A stretch of DNA of 64,000 bases from Platycnemis pennipes (lineage: Eukaryota; Arthropoda; Insecta; Odonata; Platycnemididae): NCBI GenBank assembly GCA_933228895.1, contig OW121856.1, positions 108,165,027 to 108,229,026 of the forward strand, in the 5' to 3' direction. The translations under genes and the position numbers were made by a program. Under the pieces are notes generated by a model. It made no database searches, was not told where the DNA came from, and worked only from the letters and a program-made list of their open reading frames with translations. Below, in pieces: positions 23,001 to 35,200 of the stretch (the first letter of the stretch is position 1; each line of letters begins with the position of its first letter).

Positions 23001-25280
23001 ATAAAAAAATCGTGTCTGAGGCTGGTTTAATATTCTTTTTTTATCGTATAAGGATGTATTCTACCGATGTTTTTCAGCCGAATTTCATAAATTAGTCACT
23101 GCGTTTCTTGATTCCAAGAAATTTTAGAAATAAATCATTACAAAATAAAAAAATCGTGTCTGAGGCTGGTTTAATATTCTATTTTTATCGTATTAAGATG
23201 TATTCTACCGATGTTTTTCAGCTGAATTTCATAATTTAATTACTGCATTTCTTGAATCCAAGAAATTTTAGAAATAATTTATAACAAAATAAAACAAATC
23301 GTCTCGGGCTGGTTTATTATTCTTTTTTTATCGTATTAAGGTGTATTCTACCGATGTTTTTCAGCTGAATTTCATAATTTAATTACTGCGTTTCTTGATT
23401 CCAAGAAATTTTAGAAATAATTCATTACAAAATAAAAAAATCGTGTCTGAGGCTGGTTTAATATTCTTTTTTTATCCTAATAAGTTGTGTTCCACCGATA
23501 TTTTTCAGCTGAATTTCATAATTTATTTATTGCCTTTCTTGATTCCAAGAAATTTTAGAAATAATTCATTACAAAATAAAAAAATCGTGTCTGAGGCTGG
23601 TTTAATATTCTTTTTTTATCGTATTAAGATGTATTCTACCGATGTTTTTCAGCTGAATTTCATAATTTAATTACTGCGTTTCTTGATTCCAAGAAATTTT
23701 AGAAATAATTCATTACAAAATAAAAAAATCGTGTCTGAGGCTGGTTTAATATTCTTTTTTTATCGTATTAAGATGTATTCTACCGATGTTTTTCAGCTGA
23801 ATTTCATAATTTAATTACTGCGTTTCTTGATTCCAAGAAATTTTAGAAATAATTCATTACAAAATAAAAAAATCGTGTCTGAGGCTGGTTTAATATTCTT
23901 TTTTTATCGTATTAAGATGTATTCTACCGATGTTTTTCAGCTGAATTTCATAATTTAATTACTGGGTTTCTTGATTCCAAGAAATTTTAGAAATAATTCA
24001 TTACAAAATTAAAAAATCGTGTCTGAGGCTGATATAATATTCTTTTTTTATCGTATTAAGATGGACTCTACCGATGGTTTTCAGCTGAATTTCATAATTT
24101 AATTACTGCGTTTCTTGATTCCAAGAAATTTTAGAAATAATTCATTACAAAATAAAAAAATCGTGGCTGAGGCTGGTTTAATATTCTTTTGTTATCGTAT
24201 TAGGATGTATTCTACCGATGTTTTTCAGCTGAATTTCATAAGTTAATTACTGCGTTTCTTGATTCCAAGAAATTTTAGAAATAATTCATTACAAAATAAA
24301 AAAATCGTGTCTGAGGCTGGTTTAATATTCTTTTTTTATCGTATTAAGATGTATTCTACCGATGTTTTTCAGCTGAATTTCATAATTTAATTACAGCGTT
24401 TCTTGATTCCAAGAAATTTTAGAAATAATTCATTACAAAATAAAAAAATCGTGTCTGAAGATGGTTTAATATTCTTTTTTTATCGTATTAAGATGTATTC
24501 TACCGATGTTTTTCAGCTAAATTTCATAATTTAATTACTGCATTTCTTGATTCCAAGAAATTTTAGAAATAATTCATTACAAAATAAAAAAATCGTGTCT
24601 GAGGCTGGTTTAATATTCTTCTTTTATCGTATTAAGATGTATTCTAGCGATGTTTTTCAGCTGAATTTCATAATTTAATTACTGCGTTTCTTGATTCCAA
24701 GAAATTTTAGAAATAATTCATTACAAAATAAAAAAATCGTGTCTGAGGCTGGTTTAATATTCTTTTTTTATCGTATTAAGATGTATTCAACCGAAGTTTT
24801 TCAGCTGAATTTCATAATTTAATAACTGCGTTCCTTGATTCCAAGAAATTTTAGAAATAATTCATTACAAAAAAAAAATCGTGTCTGAGGCTGGTTTAAT
24901 ATTCTTTTTTTTATCGTATTAAAAGATGTATTCTACCGATGTTTTTCAGCTGAATTTCATAATTTAATTACAGCGTTTCTTGATTCCAAGAAATTTTAGA
25001 AATAATTCATTAGAAAATAAAAAAATCGTGTCTGAGGCTGGTTTAATATTCTTTTTTTATCGTATTAAGATGTATTCTACCGATGGTTTTCAGCTAAATT
25101 TCATAATTTAATTGCTGCGTTTCTTGATTCCAAGAAATTTTAGAAATAATTCATTACAAAATAAAAAAATCGTCTGAGGCTGGTTTAATATTCTTTTTTT
25201 ATCGTATTAAGATGTATTCTACTGATGGTTTTCAGCTGAATTTCATAATTCAATTGCTGCGTTTCTTGATTCCAAGAAAT
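20041..25280 (+). repeat. Left-half cassette, second occurrence
   Basis: Three homologous stretches are joined here. Up to about 21125 the sequence follows 7472-8616. 21654-23476 follows 11734-13556. 22841-25280 follows 1551-3990 at offset 21290 (CGTCTCGGGCTGG 23301 versus 2011; the type E open stretch 23395 versus 2105; CTTTTGTTATC 24186 versus 2896). Overlap of the last two means that the 1.55-2.1 kb, 12.9-13.5 kb and 22.85-23.4 kb stretches are all related. Confidence 0.85.
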
Positions 25281-28066
25281 TTTAGAAATAATTCATTACA
25301 AAATAAAAAAATCGTGTCTGAGGCTGGTTTAATATTCTTTTTTTATCGTATTAAGATCTATTCTACCGATGTTTTTCAGCTGAATTTCATTATTTAATTA
25401 CTGCGTTTCTTGATTCCAAGAAATTTTAGAAATAATTCATTACAAAATAAAAAAATCGTGTCTGAGGCTGGTTTAATATTCTTTTTTTATCCTAATAAGT
25501 TGTGTTCCACCGATATTTTTCAGCTGAATTTCATAATTTAATTACTGCCTTTCTTGATTCCAAGAAATTTTAGAAATAATTCATTACAAAATAAAAAAAT
25601 CGTGTCTGAGGCTGGTTTAATATTCTTTTTTTATCGTATTAAGATGTATTCTACCGATGGTTTTGAGCAGAATTTCATATTTTAATTGCTGCGTTTTTGG
25701 TTTCCAAGACATTTTAGAAATAATTAATTACAAAATAAAAAAATCGTGTCTGAGGCTGGTTTAATATTCTTTTTTTATCGTATTAAGATGTATCTTACCG
25801 ATGGTTATCAGCTGAATTTCATAATTTAATTACTGCGTATCTTGATTCCAAGAAATTTTAGAAATAATTCATTACAAAATAAAAAAAATCGTGTCTGAGG
25901 CTGGTTTAATATTCTTTTTTTATCGTATTAAGATGTATTCTACCGATGTTTTTCAGCCGAATTTCATAAATTAGTCACTGCGTTTCTTGATTCCAAGAAA
26001 TTTTAGAAATAATTCATTACAAAATAAAAAAATCGTGTCTGAGGCTGGTTTAATATTCTTTTTTTATCGTATTAAGATGTATTCTACCGATGTCTTTCAG
26101 CTGAATTTCATAATTTATTTACTGCGTTTCTTGATTCCAAGAAATTTTAGAAATAATTTATTGCTAAATAAAAAAATCGTCTCAGAGGCTGGTTGAATAT
26201 TCTTTTTTTATCGTATTAAGATGTATTCTACCGATGGTTTTCAGCTGAATTTCATATTTTAATTGCTGCGTTTCTTGATTCCAAGAAATTTTAGAAATAA
26301 TTCATTACAAAATAAAAAAATCGTGTCTGAGGCTTGTTTACTATTCTTTTGTTATCGTATTAGGATGTATTCTACCGATGTTTTTCAGCTGAATTTCATA
26401 ATTTAATTACTGCGTTTCTTGATTCCAAGAAATTTTAGAAATAATTCATTACAAAATAAAAAAATCGTGTCTTAGGCTGGTTTAATATTCTTTTTTTATC
26501 CTAATAAGTTGTGTTCCACCGATATTTTTCAGCTGAATTTCATAATTTATTTACTGCCTTTCTTGATTCCAAGAAATTTTAGAAATAATTCATTACAAAA
26601 TAAAAAAATCGTGTCTGAGGCTGGTTTAATATTCTTTTTTTATCGTATTAAGATGTATTCTACCGATGTTTTTCAGCTGAATTTCATAATTTAATTACTG
26701 CGTTTCTTGATTCCAAGAAATTTTAGAAATAATTCATTACAATATAAAAAAATCGTGTCTGAGGCTGGTTTAATATTCTTTTTTTATCGTATTAAGATGT
26801 ATTCTACCGATGTTTTTCAGCTGAATTTCATAATTTAATTACTGCGTTTCTTGATTCCAAGAAATTTTAGAAATAATTCATTACAAAATAAAAAAATCGT
26901 GTCTGAGGCTGGTTTAATATTCTTTTTTTATCGTATTAAGATGTATTCTACCGATGTTTTTCAGCTGAATTTCATAATTTAATTACTGGGTTTCTTGATT
27001 CCAAGAAATTTTAGAAATAATTCATTACAAAATTAAAAAATCGTGTCTGAGGCTGATATAATATTCTTTTTTTATCGTATTAAGATGGACTCTACCGATG
27101 GTTTTCAGCTGAATTTCATAATTTAATTACTGCGTTTCTTGATTCCAAGAAATTTTAGAAATAATTCATTACAAAAAAAAAAAATAATCTCAGAGGCAGG
27201 TTTAATATATTTTTCTTTTTCCAAATAAGTTGTGTCCTACCGATGTTTTTCAGCTGAATTTCATAATTTAATTACTGCGTTTCTTTATTCCAAGAAATTT
27301 TAGAAATAATTCATTACAAAATAAAAAAAATCGTCTCTAAGGCTGGTTTAATATTCTTTTTTTATCGTATTAAGATGTATTCTACCGATGTTTTTCAGCT
27401 GAATTTCATAATTTAATTACTGCGTTTCTTGATTCCAAGAAATTTTAGAAATATTTCATTACAAAATAAAAAAATCATGTCTGAGGCTGGTTTAATATTC
27501 TTTTTTTATCGTATTAAGATGTATTCTACCGATGTTTTTCAGCTGAATTTCATTATTTAATTACTGCGTTTCTTGATTCCAAGAAATTTTAGAAATAATT
27601 CATTACAAAATAAAAAAATCGTGGCTGAGGCTGGTTTAATATTCTTTTGTTATCGTATTAGGATGTATTCTACCGATGTTTTTCAGCTGAATTTCATAAG
27701 TTAATTACTGCGTTTCTTGATTCCAAGAAATTTTAGAAATAATTCATTACAAAATAAAAAAATCGTGTCTGAGGCTGGTTTAATATTCTTTTTTTATCGT
27801 ATTAAGATGTATTCTACCGATGTTTTTCAGCTGAATTTCATAATTTAATTACAGCGTTTCTTGATTCCAAGAAATTTTAGAAATAATTCATTACAAAATA
27901 AAAAAATCGTGTCTGAAGCTGGTTTAATATTCTTTTTTTATCGTATTAAGATGTATTCTACCGATGTTTTTCAGCTAAATTTCATAATTTAATTACTGCA
28001 TTTCTTGATTCCAAGAAATTTTAGAAATAATTCATTACAAAATAAAAAAATCGTGTCTAAGGCTAT
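25281..28066 (+). repeat. Transition zone between left-type and right-type variants
   Basis: Left-half markers (types G and H, the TCAGCTAAAT variant) are interspersed with the first dense right-half markers (type E, CATATTTTAATTGCTGCG, GATGTATCTTACCGATGGTTATC, CCAAGACATTTTAG). A strongly divergent monomer lies at 27180-27240 with AATCTCAGAGGCAGG and TTTTTCCAAATAAGTTG. From about 26700 the block aligns with 28718 onward at offset 2018. Confidence 0.75.
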
Positions 28067-30735
28067 TTTAATATTCTTTTTTTATCGTATTAAGATGTAT
28101 TCTACCGATGTTTTTCAGCTGAATTTCATAATTTAATCACTGCCTTTCTTGATTCCAAGAAATTTTAGAAATAATTCATTACAAAATAAAAAAATCGTGT
28201 CTGAGGCTGGTTTAATATTCTTTTTTTATCGTATTAAGATGTATTCTAGCGATGTTTTTCAGCTGAATTTCATAATTTAATTACTGCGTTTCTTGATTCC
28301 AAGAAATTTTAGAAATAATTCATTACAAAATAAAAAAATCGTGTCTGAGGCTGGTTTAATATTCTTTTTTTATCGTATAGGATGTATTCTACCGATGTTT
28401 TTCAGCCGAATTTCATAAATTAGTCACTGCGTTTCTTGATTCCAAGAAATTTTAGAAATAATTCATTACAAAATAAAAAAATCGTGTCTGAGGCTGGTTT
28501 TATATTCTTTTTTTATCGTATTAAGATGTATTCTACCGATGTTTTTCAGCAGAATTTCATAATTTAATTACTTCATTTCTTGATTCCAAGAAATTTTAGA
28601 AATAATTTATTACAAAATAAAACAAATCGTCTCTGGGGCTGGTTTAATATTCTTTTTTTATCGTATTAAGATGTATTCCACCGATGTTTTTCAGCTGAAT
28701 TTCATAATTTAATTACTGCGTTTCTTGATTCCAAGAAATTTTAGAAATATTTCATTACAATATAAAAAAATCGTGTCTGAGGCTGGTTTAATATTCTTTT
28801 TTTATCGTATTAAGATGTATTCTACCGATGTTTTTCAGCTGAATTTCATAATTTAATTACTGCGTTTCTTGATTCCAAGAAATTTTAGAAATAATTCATT
28901 ACAAAATAAAAAAATCGTGTCTGAGGCTGGTTTAATATTCTTTTTTTATCGTATTAAGATGTATTCTACCGATGTTTTTCAGCTGAATTTCATAATTTAA
29001 TTACTGGGTTTCTTGATTCCAAGAAATTTTAGAAATAATTCATTACAAAATTAAAAAATCGTGTCTGAGGCTGATATAATATTCTTTTTTTATCGTATTA
29101 AGATGGACTCTACCGATGGTTTTCAGCTGAATTTCATAATTTAATTACTGCGTTTCTTGATTCCAAGAAATTTTAGAAATAATTCATTACAAAAAAAAAA
29201 AATAATCTCAGAGGCAGGTTTAATATATTTTTTTTATCCTAATAAGTTGTGTCCTACCGATGTTTTTCAGCTGAATTTCATAATTTAATTACTGCGTTTC
29301 TTTATTCCAAGAAATTTTAGAAATAATTCATTACAAAATAAAAAAATCGTGTCTCAGGCTGGTTTAATATTCTTTTTTTATCGTATTAAGATGTATTCTA
29401 CCGATGTCTTTCAGCTGAATTTCATAATTTATTTACTGCGTTTCTTGATTCCAAGAAATTTTAGAAATAATTTATTGCTAAATAAAAAAATCGTCTCAGA
29501 GGCTGGTTGAATATTCTTTTTTTATCGTATAAAGATGTATTCTACCGATGGTTTTCAGCTGAATTTCATAATTTAATTACAGTGTTTCTTGATTCCAAGA
29601 AATTTTAGAAATAATTTATTGCTAAATAAAAAAATCGTGTCTGAGGCATGTTTAATATTCTTTTTTTATCGTATTAAGATGTATTCACCCGATGTTTTTC
29701 AGCTGAATTTCATAATTTAATTACTGCGTTTCTTGATTCCAAGAAATTTTAGAAATAATTCATTACAAAATAAAAAAATCGTGTCTGAGGCTGGTTTAAT
29801 ATTCTTTTTTTATCGTATTAAGATGTATTCTACCGATGTTTTTCAGCTGAATTTCATAATTTAATTACTGCGTTTCTTGATTCCAAGAAATTTTAGAAAT
29901 AATTCATTACAAAATAAAAAAATCGTGTCTGAAGCTGGTTTAATATTCTTTTTTTATCGTATTTAGATGTATTCTACCGATGTTTTTCAGCTAAATTTCA
30001 TAATTTAATTACTGCATTTCTTGATTCCAAGAAATTTTAGAAATAATTCATTACAAAATAAAAAAATCGTGTCTACGGCTATTTTAATATTCTTTTTTTA
30101 TCGTATTAAGATGTATTCTACCGATGTTTTTCAGCTGAATTTCATAATTTAATCACTGCCTTTCTTGATTCCAAGAAATTTTAGAAATAATTCATTACAA
30201 AATAAAAAAATTGTGTCTGAGGCTGGTTTAATATTCTTTTTTTATCGTATAGGATGTATTCTACCGATGTTTTTCAGCCGAATTTCATAAATTAGTCACT
30301 GCGTTTCTTGATTCCAAGAAATTTTAGAAATAATTCATTACAAAATAAAAAAATCGTGTCTGAGGCTGGTTTTATATTCTTTTTTTATCGTATTAAGATG
30401 TATTCTACCGATGTTTTTCAGCAGAATTTCATAATTTAATTACTGCGTTACTTGATTCCAAGAAATTTTAGAAATAATTCATTACAAAATAAAAAAATTG
30501 TGTCTGAGGCTGGTTTAATATTCTTTTTTTATCGTATTAAGATGTATTCTACAGATGTTTTTCAGCTGAATTTCATAATTTAATTACTGCGTTTCTTGAT
30601 TCCAAGAAATTTTAGAAATAATTCATTACAAAGAAAAAAATCGTGTCTGAGGCTGGTTTAATATTTTTTTTTTATCGTATTAAGATGTATTCTACCAATG
30701 TTTTTCAGCTGAATTTCATAATTTAATTACTGCGT
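26700..30735 (+). repeat. Two copies of a roughly 2.0-kb (14-monomer) higher-order repeat
   Basis: CAATATAAAA at 26740 and 28758, the divergent AATAATCTCAGAGGCAGG junction at about 27182 and 29200, TCTGAAGCTGG at about 27914 and 29928, and CTATTTTAAT at about 28064 and 30077 keep an offset of 2012-2018. Between 27.31 and 27.87 kb the second copy carries different monomers (type C and type F) instead of the type H block, so it is a mosaic, not a clean copy. The second copy lies inside the 11,645-bp unit. Confidence 0.7.
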
Positions 30736-31804
30736 TTCTTGATTCCAAGAAATTTTAGAAATAATTCATTACAAAATAAAAAAATCGTGTCATAGGCTGG
30801 TTTAATATTCTTTTTTTATCGTATTTAGATGTATTCTACCGATGTTTTTCAGCTAAATTTCATAATTTAATTACTGCATTTCTTGATTCCAAGAAATTTT
30901 AGAAATAATTCATTACAAAATAAAAAAATCGTGTCTACGGCTATTTTAATATTCTTTTTTTATCGTATTAAGATGTATTCTACCGATGTTTTTCAGCTGA
31001 ATTTCATAATTTAATCACTGCCTTTCTTGATTCCAAGAAATTTTAGAAATAATTCATTACAAAATAAAAAAATTGTGTCTGAGGCTGGTTTAATATTCTT
31101 TTTTTATCGTATTAAGATGTATTCTAGCGATGTTTTTCAGCTGAATTTCATAATTTAATTACTGCGTTTCTTGATTCCAAGAAATTTTAGAAATAATTCA
31201 TTACAAAATAAAAAAATCGTGTCTGAGGCTGGTTTAATATTCTTTTTTTATCGTATAGGATGTATTCTACCGATGTTTTTCAGCCGAATTTCATAAATTA
31301 GTCACTGCGTTTCTTGATTCCAAGAAATTTTAGAAATAATTCATTACAAAATAAAAAAATCGTGTCTGAGGCTGGTTTTATATTCTTTTTTTATCGTATT
31401 AAGATGTATTCTACCGATGTTTTTCAGCTGAATTTCATAATTTATTTACTGCCTTTCTTGATTCCAAGAAATTTTAGAAATAATTCATTACAAAATAAAA
31501 AAATTGTGTCTGAGGCTGGTTTAATATTCTTTTTTTATCGTATTAAGATGTATTCTACAGATGTTTTTCAGCTGAATTTCATAATTTAATTACTGCGTTT
31601 CTTGATTCCAAGAAATTTTAGAAATAATTCATTACAAAGAAAAAAATCGTGTCTGAGGCTGGTTTAATATTTTTTTTTTATCGTATTAAGATGTATTCTA
31701 CCAATGTTTTTCAGCTGAATTTCATAATTTAATTACTGCGTTTCTTGATTCCAAGAAATTTTAGAAATAATTCATTACAAAATAAAAAAATCGTGTCATA
31801 GGCT
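29937..31804 (+). repeat. Nested 6-mer and 7-mer tandem pair
   Basis: Copy 1 is about 29937-30798 (862 bp) and copy 2 about 30799-31804 (1006 bp). GTCTACGGCTATTTT at 30071 pairs with 30933 (offset 862). After a type B (CTAGCG) monomer inserted near 31080-31225, the offset becomes 1006 (TATAGGATG at 30249 and 31255; CAAAGAAAAAAATCG near 30630 and 31636). The same pair recurs at 41582-43449 in the second 11,645-bp unit. Confidence 0.82.
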
Positions 31805-32249
31805 GGTTTAATATTCTTTTTTTATCGTATAAGGATGTATTCTACCGATGTTTTTCAGCTGAATTTCATAATTTAATTACTGCATTTCTTGATTCCAAGA
31901 AATTTTTGAAATAATTCATTACAAAATAAAAAAATCGTGTCTGAGGCTGGTTTAATATTCTTTTTTTATCGTATTAAAATGTATTCTACCGATGTTTTTC
32001 AGCCGAATTTCATAAATTAGTCACTGAGTTTCTTGATTACAAGAAATTTTAGAAATAATTCATTACAAAATAAAAAAATCGTCTCAGAGGCTGGTTTAAT
32101 AAATTTTTTATATCCTAATAAGTTGTGTTCTACCGAATTTTTCAGCTGAATTTCATAATTTAATTACTGCGTTTCTTTATTCCAAGTAATTTTAGAAATA
32201 ATTCATTACAAAATAAAAAAATCGTGTCTGAGGCTGGTTTAATATTCTT

Positions 32250-35200
32250 TTTTTATCGTATTAAGATGTATTCTACCGATGGTTTTCAGCTGAATTTCAT
32301 AATTTAATTGCTGCGTTTCTTGTTTTTAAGAAATTTTAGAAATAATTCATTACAAAATAAAAAAATCGTCTGAGGCTGGTTTAATATTCTTTTTTTATCG
32401 TATTAAGATGTATTCTACTGATGGTTTTCAGCTGAATTTCATAATTCAATTGCTGCGTTTCTTGATTCCAAGAAATTTTAGAAATAATTCATTACAAAAT
32501 AAAAAAATCGTGTCTGAGGCTGGTTTAATATTCTTCTTTTATCGTAATAAGATGTATTCTACCGATGTTTTTCAGCTGAATTTCATTATTAAATTACTGC
32601 GTTTCTTGATTCCAAGAAATTTTAGAAATAATTCATTACAAAATAAAAAAATCGTGTCTGAGGCTGGTTTAATATTCTTTTTTTATCCTAATAAGTTGTG
32701 TTCCACCGATATTTTTCAGCTGAATTTCATAATTTATTTACTGCCTTACTTGATTCCAAGAAATTTTAGAAATAATTCATTACAAAATAAAAAAATCGTG
32801 TCTGAGGCTGGTTTAATATTCTTTTTTTATCGTATTAAGATGTATTCTACCGATGGTTTTCAGAAGAATTTCATATTTTAATTGCTGCGTTTCTTGATTC
32901 CAAGACATTTTAGAAATAATTAATTACAAAATAAAAAAATCGTGTCTGAGGCTGGTTTAATATTCTTTTTTTATCGTATTAAGATGTATCTTACCGATGG
33001 TTATCAGCTGAATTTCATAATTTAATTACTGCGTATCTTGATTCCAAGAAATTTTAGAAATAATTCATTACAAAATAAAAAAATCGTGTCTGAGGCTGGT
33101 TTAATATTCTTTTTTTATCGTATTAAGATGTATTCTACCGATGTTTTTTAGCCGAATTTCATAAATTAGTCACTGCGTTTCTTGATTCCAAGAAATTTTA
33201 GAAATAATTCATTACAAAATAAAAAAATCGTGTCTGAGGCTGTTTGAATATTCTTTTTTTATCGTATTAAGATGTATTCTACTGATGGTTTTCAGCTGAA
33301 TTTCATATTTTAATTGCTGCGTTTCTTGATTCCAAGAAATTTTAGAAATAATTCATTACAAAATAAAAAAATCGTGTCTGAGGCTTGTTTAATATTCTTT
33401 TTTTTCGTATTAAGATGTATTCTACCGATGTTTTTCAGCTGAATTTCATTATTTAATTACTGCGTTTCTTGATTCCAAGAAATTTTAGAAATAATTCCTT
33501 ACAACATAAAAAAATCGTGTCTGAGGCTGGTTTAATATTCTTTTTTTATCGTATTAAGATGTATTCTACCGATGTTTTTCAGCTGAATTTCATAATTTAA
33601 TTACTGCATTTCTTGAGTCCAAGAAATTTTAGAAATAATTCATTACAAAATAAAAAAATTGTCTCTGAGGCTGGTTTAATATTCTTTTTTTATCGTATTA
33701 AGATGTATTCTACCGATGGTTTTCAGCTGAATTTCATAATTTAATTGCTGCGTTTCTTGTTTTTAAGAAATTTTAGAAATAATTCATTACAAAATAAAAA
33801 AATCGTCTGAGGCTGGTTTAATATTCTTTTTTTATCGTATTAAGATGTATTCTACTGATGGTTTTCAGCTGAATTTCATAATTCAATTGCTGCGTTTCTT
33901 GATTCCAAGAAATTTTAGAAATAATTCATTACAAAATAAAAAAATCGTGTCTGAGGCTGGTTTAATATTCTTTTTTTATCGTAATAAGATGTATTCTACC
34001 GATGTTTTTCAGCTGAATTTCAGTATTTAATTACTGCGTTTCTTGATTCCAAGAAATTTTAGAAATAATTCATTACAAAATAAAAAAATCGTGTCTGAGG
34101 CTGGTTTAATATTCTTTTTTTATCCTAATAAGTTGTGTTCCACCGATATTTTTCAGCTGAATTTCATAATTTATTTACTGCCTTACTTGATTCCAAGAAA
34201 TTTTAGAAATAATTCATTACAAAATAAAAAAATCGTGTCTGAGGCTGGTTTAATATTCTTTTTTTATCGTATTAAGATGTATTCTACCGATGGTTTTCAG
34301 CAGAATTTCATATTTTAATTGCTGCGTTTCTTGATTCCAAGACATTTTAGAAATAATTAATTACAAAATAAAAAAATCGTGTCTGAGGCTGGTTTAATAT
34401 TCTTTTTTTATCGTATTAAGATGTATCTTACCGATGGTTATCAGCTGAATTTCATAATTTATTTACTGCCTTACTTGATTCCAAGAAATTTTAGAAATAA
34501 TTCATTACAAAATAAAAAAATCGTGTCTGAGGCTGGTTTAATATTCTTTTTTTATCGTATTAAGATGTATTCTACCGATGGTTTTCAGAAGAATTTCATA
34601 TTTTAATTGCTGCGTTTCTTGATTCCAAGACATTTTAGAAATAATTAATTACAAAATAAAAAAATCGTGTCTGAGGCTGGTTTAATATTCTTTTTTTATC
34701 GTATTAAGATGTATCTTACCGATGGTTATCAGCTGAATTTCATAATTTAATTACTGCGTATCTTGATTCCAAGAAATTTTAGAAATAATTCATTACAAAA
34801 TAAAAAAATCGTGTCTGAGGCTGGTTTAATATTCTTTTTTTATCGTATTAAGATGTATTCTACCGATGTTTTTTAGCCGAATTTCATAAATTAGTCACTG
34901 CGTTTCTTGATTCCAAGAAATTTTAGAAATAATTCATTACAAAATAAAAAAATCGTGTCTGAGGCTGGTTGAATATTCTTTTTTTATCGTATTAAGATGT
35001 ATTCTACTGATGGTTTTCAGCTGAATTTCATATTTTAATTGCTGCGTTTCTTGATTCCAAGAAATTTTAGAAATAATTCATTACAAAATAAAAAAATCGT
35101 GTCTGAGGCTTGTTTAATATTCTTTTTTTTCGTATTAAGATGTATTCTACCGATGTTTTTCAGCTGAATTTCATTATTTAATTACTGCGTTTCTTGATTC

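Noticed and set aside
32408..32881. 157-codon open reading frame (identical copy at 44053-44526), and many others of 61-117 codons
   Set aside because: All lie in the same frame of the 144-bp monomer, repeat one 48-residue period, and exist only where the in-frame TAA has mutated. Many start at TTG or GTG. They have no independent start context or domain, and tract-length indels freely break the frame. I treat none as a gene.
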